From Cryobacterium lactosi (GTDB taxonomy: Bacteria; Actinomycetota; Actinomycetes; Actinomycetales; Microbacteriaceae), in assembly GCF_004403945.1 (NCBI RefSeq), contig NZ_SOHM01000040.1, forward strand, positions 1 to 64,000: a DNA stretch of 64,000 nt, written 5' to 3'. Positions 35,157 through 42,334 of the stretch are shown in pieces. The notes beneath the pieces are model-generated. The model saw only the letters and a list, made by a program, of their open reading frames with translations. It was not told where the DNA came from and made no database searches. Position 1 is the first letter of the stretch, and every line of letters starts with the position of its first letter. The position numbers and the translations under genes are program-made.

Positions 35157-36173
35157 TCAGACCGACGCACGTTCAAGCAGCGGACAGTCGATCAGCATCC
35201 GGTTGGTGCTGAGCGGTTCCCCGGCTATGAGCCCAGCGAGCATCGTGACGCCCATGGCGCCCATTTGCTCGAAGGGCAGCGCCACCGTCGTGAGGCGGGG
35301 GCGAAGAAATTGGGAGATGATCTCCTGGTTGTCGAAGCCGACCACGGCGATGTCCTGCGGGATGCGCAAGCCGCGCTCCTTGATGGCGTCGTAGGCGCCC
35401 ATTGCCATGCGGTCGTTGCCGCAGAAGAACGCCGTGGGCGGCGCAGGAGAGTCCAGCAGGGCGGCTGCGGCGTCGTAGCCGCCGTCGGCCAGGGCGTGCC
35501 CGTAGACGATCAGTGCGGGGTCGACGGTGATGCCGGCTTCGGCGTGGGCGCGGTCGAAGCCCGCGCGGCGACCGAGGGCCGCGGGCATGGCGGGATCGAG
35601 GTTGATGAACGCAATCCGGGAATGCCCGGCGTCGAGCAGGCGCTTGGTGGCGCGGTAGCCGCCGATCTCTTCGTCCGGGACCACGCACGGGAACCGGTCC
35701 TCGGGGTCGAAGCAGTTGATCAGCACCGTGGGAACCTCGAGGGCTGCCGGCGGCAGCGTGACGGCGCGGTGCCAGGTGGTGGCGTAGATGAGTCCTTCCA
35801 CGCGCTGTTCGAGCAGTTTCTCGATCGCGGCCGTCTCCATGGCCTGGTCGCCCTCGCTCGAGGCGATCAGCACGAACTTGCGTTCGTCCCAGGCCTTGTC
35901 CTGCACGCCCTTGATGATGTCCACGGCGAACGGGGCGGTGACGATTTCCGTGATGAGGCCGTACCAGTCGCTCTTCTGTGCGGCGAGGGCCTGCGCTCCG
36001 GCGTTGGGCCGGTAGCCGAGAGCGTCGACGGCCTCGAGGACACGTTGCCGCGTGCTGTCGGGGATGTTGGCGTTCTCGCGATTGCTCAGCACGAAGGAGA
36101 CCGTGGTGCGCGAGACGCCGGACCGGGTCGCGACATCCGTCATCGTCACGTTGCGGGCCCGCTTGATCGCCAT
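35157..36173 (-). CDS. LacI-family transcriptional regulator
   Basis: This 338-residue LacI protein has the N-terminal helix-turn-helix with hinge VTMTDVATRSGVSRTTVSFV followed by RQRVLEAVDALGYRPN. The C-terminal periplasmic-binding-like domain senses a sugar (FCGNDRMAMGAYDAIKERGL). It is transcribed towards the transporter/GH32 operon and probably controls it and itself through the palindrome at 36223-36238, with a fructoside or sugar phosphate as inducer (inference). Confidence 0.92.
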   Translation of the reverse strand: MAIKRARNVTMTDVATRSGVSRTTVSFVLSNRENANIPDSTRQRVLEAVDALGYRPNAGAQALAAQKSDWYGLITEIVTAPFAVDIIKGVQDKAWDERKFVLIASSEGDQAMETAAIEKLLEQRVEGLIYATTWHRAVTLPPAALEVPTVLINCFDPEDRFPCVVPDEEIGGYRATKRLLDAGHSRIAFINLDPAMPAALGRRAGFDRAHAEAGITVDPALIVYGHALADGGYDAAAALLDSPAPPTAFFCGNDRMAMGAYDAIKERGLRIPQDIAVVGFDNQEIISQFLRPRLTTVALPFEQMGAMGVTMLAGLIAGEPLSTNRMLIDCPLLERASV

Positions 36174-36222
36174 CTCCCACTGCCTTTCGTCATTGAAGTG
36201 CTAACGGCGACTATCTCGCGTT

Positions 36223-36238
36223 ACTAACGCGCGTTAGT
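36223..36238. promoter_or_regulatory. 16-bp perfect palindrome, likely LacI operator
   Basis: ACTAACGCGCGTTAGT is a perfect palindrome with the central CG-rich step usual in LacI-family operators, 50 bp before the lacI start. An additional half-like site (GCTAACGGCG) lies at 36200-36209. Binding here would control the lacI-transporter-GH32 transcript. Confidence 0.8.
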
Positions 36239-36309
36239 CGGTGACACAACATTAGCGACCGCAATTCAGCGGTGTCAAGACCCCCCGTAAATCTGGGCTC
36301 GGCGGCGGC

Positions 36310-37281
36310 TCAGGCCAGGATCGCCGCGACCTCGGCCAGCGACGGCATCGAACTCGTGGCGCCGGCACGGGTCACCGAGATCGACGACGCGACGGTGGCC
36401 CAGCGCACGGCGTCGATCATCCGTTCTTCGGAGATGGCGGCGGCGGACAGCTCGAGTGGCAATCCGAAGGCGGCCAGCCGAGCCACCAAAGCTCCCACGA
36501 AGGTGTCGCCGGCCGCGGTAGTGTCCACCGCCTTCACCGGACGTGCGGGTGCCAGACCCACGACGGTGCCGTCAAAGGCGAGAACACAGCCCCCGGCGCC
36601 GAGCGTCACGATCGCCCAGGTTCTGTGGGCGCTGAGCAGCTCGGCGGCCCGAACGGGGTCGGCCTCGCCGGTCAGCTCGGTGGCTTCGATCTGGTTGGGC
36701 ACCACCAGGTCTACCGACCCGACGAAACCCTCCGGCAACGGCAGTACGGGAGCCGGGGTGAGCACGGTGAACACTCTGTTCGCCCGGGCGATGCGGATGC
36801 CGGCCACAAGCGCCGACACCGGCAACTCGCACTGCATGACCAGGAACCTGGCCTGCGCGATGGTGGCCTCCTGCTCAGCGTCGAGCGCGGTCACGGTCGC
36901 GTTGGCCCCGGAGACCACGACGATCGAGTTCTCGCCGGAGTCCAGCACCGAGATGTGCGCGGTGCCGGTGGGCTCCGGCACGTCGGCCAGGCCGCGCGCG
37001 CCGATCCCGTGCAGGGCGAGGACACCGCGGAGCTCGGTGCCGTTGGCGTCGTTGCCGACCGCGCCCATGAAGTCCACCGCTCCGCCCTGCCGTGCCGCGG
37101 CCACGGCCTGGTTCAGCCCCTTGCCGCCCGGCACGGTGCTGTACCCACTGCCGAACATGGTCTCGCCGGGCTTGGGCAGCCGGGGCTGCCGCACCACAAG
37201 GTCCATGTTGGCGCTGCCGAGCACGGCGATCCGGTTGGTTATGGTCGTCGCGGGGCTGGAGGTGGAGCTCGAATCGTTCAC
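36310..37281 (-). CDS. rbsK: Ribokinase-like PfkB sugar kinase
   Basis: This 323-residue PfkB-family kinase has the N-terminal GSANMDLVVRQPRLPKPGET, the sugar-binding PGGKGLNQAVAAARQGG, and the catalytic DTTAAGDTFVGAL near residue 260, the AAGD form seen in ribokinases. It would phosphorylate ribose or a related ketose. It lies upstream of the LacI gene on the same strand, which suggests a link to the sugar locus, though a separate promoter with the operator follows it. Confidence 0.85.
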   Translation of the reverse strand: MNDSSSTSSPATTITNRIAVLGSANMDLVVRQPRLPKPGETMFGSGYSTVPGGKGLNQAVAAARQGGAVDFMGAVGNDANGTELRGVLALHGIGARGLADVPEPTGTAHISVLDSGENSIVVVSGANATVTALDAEQEATIAQARFLVMQCELPVSALVAGIRIARANRVFTVLTPAPVLPLPEGFVGSVDLVVPNQIEATELTGEADPVRAAELLSAHRTWAIVTLGAGGCVLAFDGTVVGLAPARPVKAVDTTAAGDTFVGALVARLAAFGLPLELSAAAISEERMIDAVRWATVASSISVTRAGATSSMPSLAEVAAILA

Positions 37282-37315
37282 CCGCCCAGTCTGACGGATG
37301 CCGGTGTGCGGGCCA

Positions 37316-37357
37316 GGCGCCGCTGGGCCCGTGGCGCGCCACCCGGGCAGCGGCGCC
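37316..37357. repeat. Palindromic intergenic element, family 4, copy 3
   Basis: GGCGCCGCTGGGCCCGTGGC followed by GCGCCACCCGGGCAGCGGCGCC forms a 42-nt inverted repeat with three mismatched pairs. The ends GGCGCCGCT/AGCGGCGCC and the centre GGCGCGCC are shared with the 40-bp palindrome at 12990. It lies between the divergent ribokinase and membrane-protein genes. Confidence 0.82.
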
Positions 37358-37408
37358 GGCCCCGCCGCTCACGAACCATACGACATGTCTCCGTGCGACA
37401 ATAGGAGC

Positions 37409-37873
37409 GTGAGCTCTGCAGACCAGCACGGTGACGCCGAGACGCGAGCGTCCGGCAATGCTTCGCCAGCCGAGGCCCGGCCCGGCGCGGACGTGGCCCC
37501 CGCGGCAACCCCGATTCCCGTCGAACCCACCGAGACCGTCGTCGCGGAGCAAACGCTCGTCGTGCGTCGCTCGCCGCGCTACATGAGCTTCATGATCGTG
37601 GGTGCCGTCATCGGCGCCCTCCTGGCACTGGTGCTCACGGTGAGCTACCCGCAGAACCCCGAGTTCGACCCGGCCCAGGTCTTCGGGTTCCTTCTCCTGG
37701 GCGGCGTCGCGATCGGCGTCGCGGTCAGCTGCCTCGTCGCGATAGTGCTCGATCGAATCGTCGGGCGCTCGGCAACCACCGTCGTCGTCGATAGACTTGA
37801 CGCGAACATCACACGCGCCTTCGAGGCTCCGGATCCTGGATCCGACCCCCAACCTTCCAACGAGAATTCCTAG
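37409..37873 (+). CDS. Small two-helix membrane protein upstream of purF
   Basis: This 154-residue protein has an acidic, Ala/Pro-rich N-terminal tail of about 50 residues, then two hydrophobic helices (MSFMIVGAVIGALLALVLTV and FGFLLLGGVAIGVAVSCLVA) and a hydrophilic C-terminus. I do not recognise a named family. The GTG at 37409 follows ATAGGAG, whereas an upstream in-frame start at 37298 would run through the family 4 palindrome. It lies 15 bases before purF and is probably co-transcribed with it. Confidence 0.75.
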   Translation: MSSADQHGDAETRASGNASPAEARPGADVAPAATPIPVEPTETVVAEQTLVVRRSPRYMSFMIVGAVIGALLALVLTVSYPQNPEFDPAQVFGFLLLGGVAIGVAVSCLVAIVLDRIVGRSATTVVVDRLDANITRAFEAPDPGSDPQPSNENS

Positions 37874-37888
37874 TAAAGGGGCTGCGGC

Positions 37889-39478
37889 TTGGCCGGTGGC
37901 GACGGACGACTGAATCACGATCTTCTTCCTGGCGAGAAGGGCCCGCAGGATGCCTGCGGAGTCTTCGGCGTCTGGGCTCCCGGTGAAGAGGTGGCCAAGC
38001 TCAGCTACTTCGGGCTGTACGCCCTCCAGCACCGCGGCCAGGAATCGGCGGGCATCGCCACGAGCGACGGCTCGAAGATCCTCATCTACAAGGACATGGG
38101 CCTGGTCTCCCAGGTCTTCAACGAGGCCTCGCTGAGCACCCTGCTCGGCCACCTCGCGGTGGGTCACACCCGCTACTCGACCACCGGGTCGTCGAGCTGG
38201 CAGAACGCCCAGCCCACCCTCGGCCGCACCGCCACTGGCACCGTCGCGCTCGGCCACAACGGCAACCTCACCAACACCGCCGAGCTGCTCGAGCTGGTGC
38301 GCGAGCGCTACCCCAAGGTCGACGGCGAACTCGCCCGCGGCAACACCACCGACACCGCCGTGATCACCGCCCTCCTCACCGGCGACCTCGACCACAGTCT
38401 CGAAGCCACCGCCATGGAGGTGCTCCCGCGACTGCGCGGCGCCTTCTGCCTGGTCTTCATGGACGAGACCACCCTCTACGCCGCCCGCGACCCGCAGGGT
38501 GTTCGACCCCTGGTGCTCGGCCGGCTCGAGCGTGGCTGGGTCGTCGCCTCCGAGACCGCCGCCCTCGACATCGTCGGCGCCAGCTTCGTACGCGAGGTCG
38601 AACCCGGCGAGCTCATCACCATCGACGAGAACGGTCTGCGAACCCAGCGTTTCGCCGAGGTCAAGCGGGCCGGATGCGTGTTCGAGTACGTCTACCTCGC
38701 CCGGCCGGACACCACCATCGCCGGCCGCGGCGTGCACGAAGCCCGGGTCGAGATGGGCCGCCAGCTCGCCGCGGAGTACCCCGTCGAAGCGGACCTCGTC
38801 ATCCCCACCCCAGAGTCCGGCACCCCGGCGGCGATCGGCTACGCGCAGGCGTCCGGCATCCCGTTCGGCCAGGGCTTGGTGAAAAACACCTATGTGGGCC
38901 GCACCTTCATCCAGCCCTCCGAGACCATCCGCCAGCGCGGTATCAAGCTCAAGCTGAACCCGCTCAAAGAGGTCATCAAGGGCAAGCGGCTGATCGTCGT
39001 CGACGATTCGATCGTGCGCGGCAACACCCAGCGCGCCCTGGTCAGCATGCTCCGCGAGGCCGGTGCCGCCGAGGTGCACGTGCGCATCTCCAGCCCGCCG
39101 ATCACCTGGCCGTGCTTCTACGGCATCGACTTCGCCTCCCGCGCCGAGCTGATCGCCACCGGCCTCGGCGTCGACGAGGTCAGGCAGGCCATCGGTGCCG
39201 ACTCGCTCGGGTATCTCTCCGAGGACGGCATGATCGCGTCCACCGAGCAGCCCCGCGAGAGCCTCTGCACCGCCTGCTTCACCGGCGTGTACCCCATCAA
39301 GCTGCCTGAGACCCAGCACCTGGGCAAGAACCTCCTCGAGCGCGATGTCTCCTCCAACGGCTGTGACCCCGGTCCGGACGCCGAGTTCGAGAGCGTGCTC
39401 ACCCCTGACTCGAAGCGGGCCACCGTGCTCGTCGAACACAGTCAGGTCCCGTTCGGCGATCCCGGAAGACCAGAATGA
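37889..39478 (+). CDS. purF: Amidophosphoribosyltransferase
   Basis: PurF, 529 residues, makes phosphoribosylamine from PRPP and glutamine, the first step of purine synthesis. The glutaminase Cys lies in DACGVFGV at residue 23, so a propeptide of about 22 residues is removed. The PRPP loop VVDDSIVRGNT is clear. Cysteines in GCVFEYVYLA, WPCFYGI and SLCTACF match the four Fe-S ligands of the Bacillus-type enzyme. The start is TTG at 37889. It overlaps purM by four bases (ATGA). Confidence 0.97.
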   Translation: MAGGDGRLNHDLLPGEKGPQDACGVFGVWAPGEEVAKLSYFGLYALQHRGQESAGIATSDGSKILIYKDMGLVSQVFNEASLSTLLGHLAVGHTRYSTTGSSSWQNAQPTLGRTATGTVALGHNGNLTNTAELLELVRERYPKVDGELARGNTTDTAVITALLTGDLDHSLEATAMEVLPRLRGAFCLVFMDETTLYAARDPQGVRPLVLGRLERGWVVASETAALDIVGASFVREVEPGELITIDENGLRTQRFAEVKRAGCVFEYVYLARPDTTIAGRGVHEARVEMGRQLAAEYPVEADLVIPTPESGTPAAIGYAQASGIPFGQGLVKNTYVGRTFIQPSETIRQRGIKLKLNPLKEVIKGKRLIVVDDSIVRGNTQRALVSMLREAGAAEVHVRISSPPITWPCFYGIDFASRAELIATGLGVDEVRQAIGADSLGYLSEDGMIASTEQPRESLCTACFTGVYPIKLPETQHLGKNLLERDVSSNGCDPGPDAEFESVLTPDSKRATVLVEHSQVPFGDPGRPE

Positions 39479-40578
39479 GCAACGCAACCTACGCCGCAGC
39501 CGGAGTCGACACCCACGCGGGTGACCTCGCGGTGTCCCTGATGAAAAAGGCCGTCTCGGCCACCCACGGCCCGGAGGTCCTCGGCGGTTTCGGCGGGTTC
39601 GCCGGTCTCTACGACGTCTCCTTCCTCACCACCTACAAGCGCCCGCTGCTGGCTACCTCCACGGATGGCGTGGGCACCAAGGTCGCCATCGCCCAGGCGC
39701 TCGACAAGCACGACACCATCGGCCAGGACCTGGTCGGCATGGTCGTCGACGACATCATCGTCGTCGGCGCGCGCCCGCTGTTCATGACCGACTACATCGC
39801 CTGCGGCAAGGTCGTTCCCGAACGCATCGCGGCGATCGTCGAGGGCATCGCCACGGCCTGCGCCGCGACCGGCACCGCCCTCGTCGGCGGCGAGACCGCT
39901 GAGCACCCCGGCCTGCTCGGGCCGGACGACTATGACGTCGCGGGAGCCGCGACCGGTGTCGTCGAGGCCGACCAGGTCCTCGGCGCTGAGCGGGTCCAGT
40001 CCGGCGACGTCGTCATCGCGATGGCCTCCTCCGGGCTGCACTCCAACGGTTTTTCGCTCGTACGGCACATCCTGGCGGCGCGTGGCGTCGGCTACACAGA
40101 CACCGCCGCCGAACTCGGCGGCGTCATCGGCGAAGCGCTCCTTGAGCCCACCCGGCTCTACACCGGACCCCTGCTCAGCGTGCTGGCTGACCCCGAACTG
40201 GCCGGCGTCGTCCACTCGCTCAGCCACGTCACCGGCGGCGGCATCGCGGCCAACCTGGCCCGGGTGCTGCCCGTCGGCAGCTGGGTCGAGGTCGACCGGT
40301 CCACCTGGTCGCCCGACCCCGTCTTCAGGGTACTCGGCGACATGGCCGGCACCACGCTGGAAAGCGCCGAAGGCACCTGGAACCTCGGCGTGGGTATGTT
40401 CGCCGTCGTCGCGGCCAACGCCGCGTCATCCGTCATCGCCCGACTCAAGTCTGAGGGCGTCCCGTCCTGGGTCGCCGGCCGCGTGTCGATGGCCCCGCAC
40501 GACCTCACCGGCTTCGAACAGGGTGCCAAGGGCGTCAACGGCGGCGCCGTGCGCCTCGTCGGCGGCTACGCCGCGTAG
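39475..40578 (+). CDS. purM: Phosphoribosylformylglycinamidine cyclo-ligase
   Basis: This 367-residue AIR synthetase closes the imidazole ring with ATP. Motifs are TDGVGTKVAIA, GQDLVGMVVDDIIVVGARPLF, GGETAEHPG, SSGLHSNGFSLVR and HVTGGGIAANLARVLP. The ATG at 39475 overlaps the purF stop. It is convergent with DUF3073, the standard actinobacterial arrangement. Confidence 0.97.
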   Translation: MSNATYAAAGVDTHAGDLAVSLMKKAVSATHGPEVLGGFGGFAGLYDVSFLTTYKRPLLATSTDGVGTKVAIAQALDKHDTIGQDLVGMVVDDIIVVGARPLFMTDYIACGKVVPERIAAIVEGIATACAATGTALVGGETAEHPGLLGPDDYDVAGAATGVVEADQVLGAERVQSGDVVIAMASSGLHSNGFSLVRHILAARGVGYTDTAAELGGVIGEALLEPTRLYTGPLLSVLADPELAGVVHSLSHVTGGGIAANLARVLPVGSWVEVDRSTWSPDPVFRVLGDMAGTTLESAEGTWNLGVGMFAVVAANAASSVIARLKSEGVPSWVAGRVSMAPHDLTGFEQGAKGVNGGAVRLVGGYAA

Positions 40579-40619
40579 CCACCGCATCCCGGCGCGGTCG
40601 TCCTCGTCGCGTGCAGTAC

Positions 40620-40661
40620 CTCGCGGCGCGCGTTGAACACTTGTCTATCGCGCGCCGCGAG
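40620..40661. repeat. GC-rich inverted repeat after purM
   Basis: CTCGCGGCGCGCG and CGCGCGCCGCGAG form a perfect 13-bp stem separated by 16 nt (TTGAACACTTGTCTAT). It begins 42 bases after the purM stop and may terminate the purFM transcript. It resembles the dispersed palindromes in design, but no second copy was found in the window. Confidence 0.65.
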
Positions 40662-40757
40662 ACAGGTCCGCCAGGGCGAGCGGATTCCGCCGGCGAACGG
40701 CCGAGGCCGCGCACGCTGGGAGTTGCCCGGAAGCCGGTCGATGGGCGCGCCACAAGA

Positions 40758-40787
40758 ACATCCGCACACAGAGATGTGCGCGGATGT
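40758..40787 (-). terminator. Terminator hairpin of the DUF3073 gene
   Basis: On the minus strand ACATCCGCGCACA pairs with TGTGTGCGGATGT, with a small bulge, followed by a T-rich run (TCTTGT). It lies 13 bases beyond the DUF3073 stop, as expected for an intrinsic terminator. Confidence 0.65.
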
Positions 40788-40799
40788 CAGCGAGTCGAG

Positions 40800-41039
40800 C
40801 TAGGCGCGCTTCTTCTCGTCTTCGGTGTCGTAGTGGTCGACGTAGTCGTCCGGCTCGTCAGCCGTCGTCTTGTTCGCTTCGTACTCCGGCCACTTGGCCA
40901 GGTCCTCGTCGAGACGCGGGTCGGTCACCGGATGCCCGGTGAGCTCGCGTTCAAGCGCGTTGTAGTTGGTGTCCGGGCTGAAATACTTCAGCTCGCGGGC
41001 AACCTTGGTGTGCTTTGCTTTTTGACGGCCGCGCCCCAT
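40800..41039 (-). CDS. DUF3073 family protein
   Basis: This 79-residue, highly charged protein starts GRGRQKAKHTKVARELKYFS, the signature of the conserved actinobacterial DUF3073 family. The acidic C-terminal tail (DDYVDHYDTEDEKKRA) is typical. The basic N-terminus may bind nucleic acid or ribosomes, but the function is unknown. The ATG at 41039 follows AGGGGG by seven bases. The gene faces purM, its usual neighbour. Confidence 0.9.
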   Translation of the reverse strand: MGRGRQKAKHTKVARELKYFSPDTNYNALERELTGHPVTDPRLDEDLAKWPEYEANKTTADEPDDYVDHYDTEDEKKRA

Positions 41040-41063
41040 GCGTGACCCCCTAACGATGCCAGG

Positions 41064-41087
41064 CCGGGTGAGTGATGAGTCACCCGG
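41064..41087. promoter_or_regulatory. Inverted repeat upstream of DUF3073
   Basis: CCGGGTGA and TCACCCGG form a perfect 8-bp stem with an 8-nt spacer, 25 bp before the DUF3073 start codon. It could be an operator or a 5'-UTR hairpin. An imperfect CTAGCcGCTAG site lies further upstream at 41113-41123. Confidence 0.4.
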
Positions 41088-41189
41088 GAGTTGCCGAACG
41101 GAATAGTGAAATCTAGCCGCTAGTTTAGCATGGTGGGCCTGACGCCCCGATGACGCGGTTCACGGTCGGAACCCGAGGGATGAGGACGA

Positions 41190-42275
41190 ATGGTGAACGC
41201 CACGGCCGTGCCGGTGGTGATCATCGGTTCCGGGCAGGCCGGGCTGTCGGTGGCCTACCATCTCAAGCGGTTCGGGCTCAGTGCGGGGCGCGACTTCGTC
41301 ATCTTCGACCGTGGCACGGATGCCGGCGGCGCGTGGCAGTTCCGCTGGGAGTCCCTCCGCCTCGGCGCGGCCCACCGGGTCAACGACCTGCCGGGCCTGT
41401 CCGAGCTCGGCCTGAGCTTTGAAACTGCCGACCGCTCCCGCCCTGCCCGCGACGTGGTAAGCGAGTACTACCGACGATTCGAGGAACACTTCGAGTTGAA
41501 CGTCGTGCGACCGGTCACCGTGCGGTCGGTGTTCAACCGGCGTGCCGACCTGGTCGTGCGCACCAGCTCGGAGCACTACGGCGACCGCGAGACCCTGGCC
41601 GGGCTGCTGGTCAACGCCACGGGCACGTGGGGTGCGCCCTTCGTGCCGCATTATCCGGGCGCCGGGTTGTTCACCGGCCGTCAGCTGCACACCAATGGGT
41701 TCCGGGATGCCGCTGAGTTCGCCGGCCAGCGCGTTGTGGTCGTGGGCGGCGGCACATCGGCCATCGGATTCATGCTCGAGCTGGAGCAGGTCGCTGCGAA
41801 CCTGACCTGGACGTCCCGTCGCCCTATCGACTGGGTGCACACCGAGCGCCTCGATCTCGAGGGAGCGTCGGCCGCGGTGGCCATGCAGGACGAAGCCGCC
41901 CGCAACGGCCGGGCCCTGCCGAGTATCGTCAGCGGCACCGGTGTGCCGGTCAGTCGCCGCATCCAGGCAGGAATCGACCGGGGCACCCTCGTGGCCCGGC
42001 CGATGTTCGAGGCTCTCGAGGAGACCGGTGTGCGCTGGACGGACGGCACGTTCAGCGAAGCGGACGCTATCATCTGGGCGACCGGATTCCGGCCGGAGGT
42101 GCGCCACCTGGCCCCGCTCAAGCTGCGTGACAAGGCCGGCGGCCTCGTTGTCGGTGCCGGCTCGTCCTGGACGGACCCACGGATCTTCCTGGCCGGCTAC
42201 GGTCCGCAGGCCAGCACCATCGGCGCCCGCCGGGCGGGCCGCGTGATCGCCCGGCAGGTCATGGCCCTGCTCTAA
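41190..42275 (+). CDS. FAD/NAD(P)-binding oxidoreductase (FMO-like)
   Basis: This 361-residue flavoprotein has two dinucleotide-binding motifs: VVIIGSGQAGLSVAYHL near the N-terminus for FAD and VVVVGGGTSAIGFML at about residue 185 for NAD(P). ATGFRPEVRHL near residue 295 is the ATG-type motif that links the domains. This layout is shared by flavin monooxygenases and related regulators; the substrate is unknown. The ATG at 41190 has GAGGA upstream. It is a single-gene unit. Confidence 0.85.
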   Translation: MVNATAVPVVIIGSGQAGLSVAYHLKRFGLSAGRDFVIFDRGTDAGGAWQFRWESLRLGAAHRVNDLPGLSELGLSFETADRSRPARDVVSEYYRRFEEHFELNVVRPVTVRSVFNRRADLVVRTSSEHYGDRETLAGLLVNATGTWGAPFVPHYPGAGLFTGRQLHTNGFRDAAEFAGQRVVVVGGGTSAIGFMLELEQVAANLTWTSRRPIDWVHTERLDLEGASAAVAMQDEAARNGRALPSIVSGTGVPVSRRIQAGIDRGTLVARPMFEALEETGVRWTDGTFSEADAIIWATGFRPEVRHLAPLKLRDKAGGLVVGAGSSWTDPRIFLAGYGPQASTIGARRAGRVIARQVMALL

Positions 42276-42312
42276 GTGAGGCAGGCCCGACACCGCTGGT
42301 CGGGCCGCCCAC

Positions 42313-42334
42313 CGCTGGTCGAGCCTGTCGAGAC
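42313..42334. repeat. Dispersed actinobacterial repeat fragment
   Basis: The 22-bp string GCTGGTCGAGCCTGTCGAGA plus CC is a sequence I know as frequently repeated between genes in Microbacteriaceae and relatives. A degenerate partial copy (CGCTGGTCGGGCC) precedes it at 42294-42306. It lies between the FMO-like gene and the convergent KimA-like gene. Confidence 0.55.

Noticed and set aside
36875..39487. Minus-strand 870-codon open frame across rbsK and purF
   Set aside because: It runs antisense to purF and out of frame with rbsK; both real genes have clear catalytic motifs.
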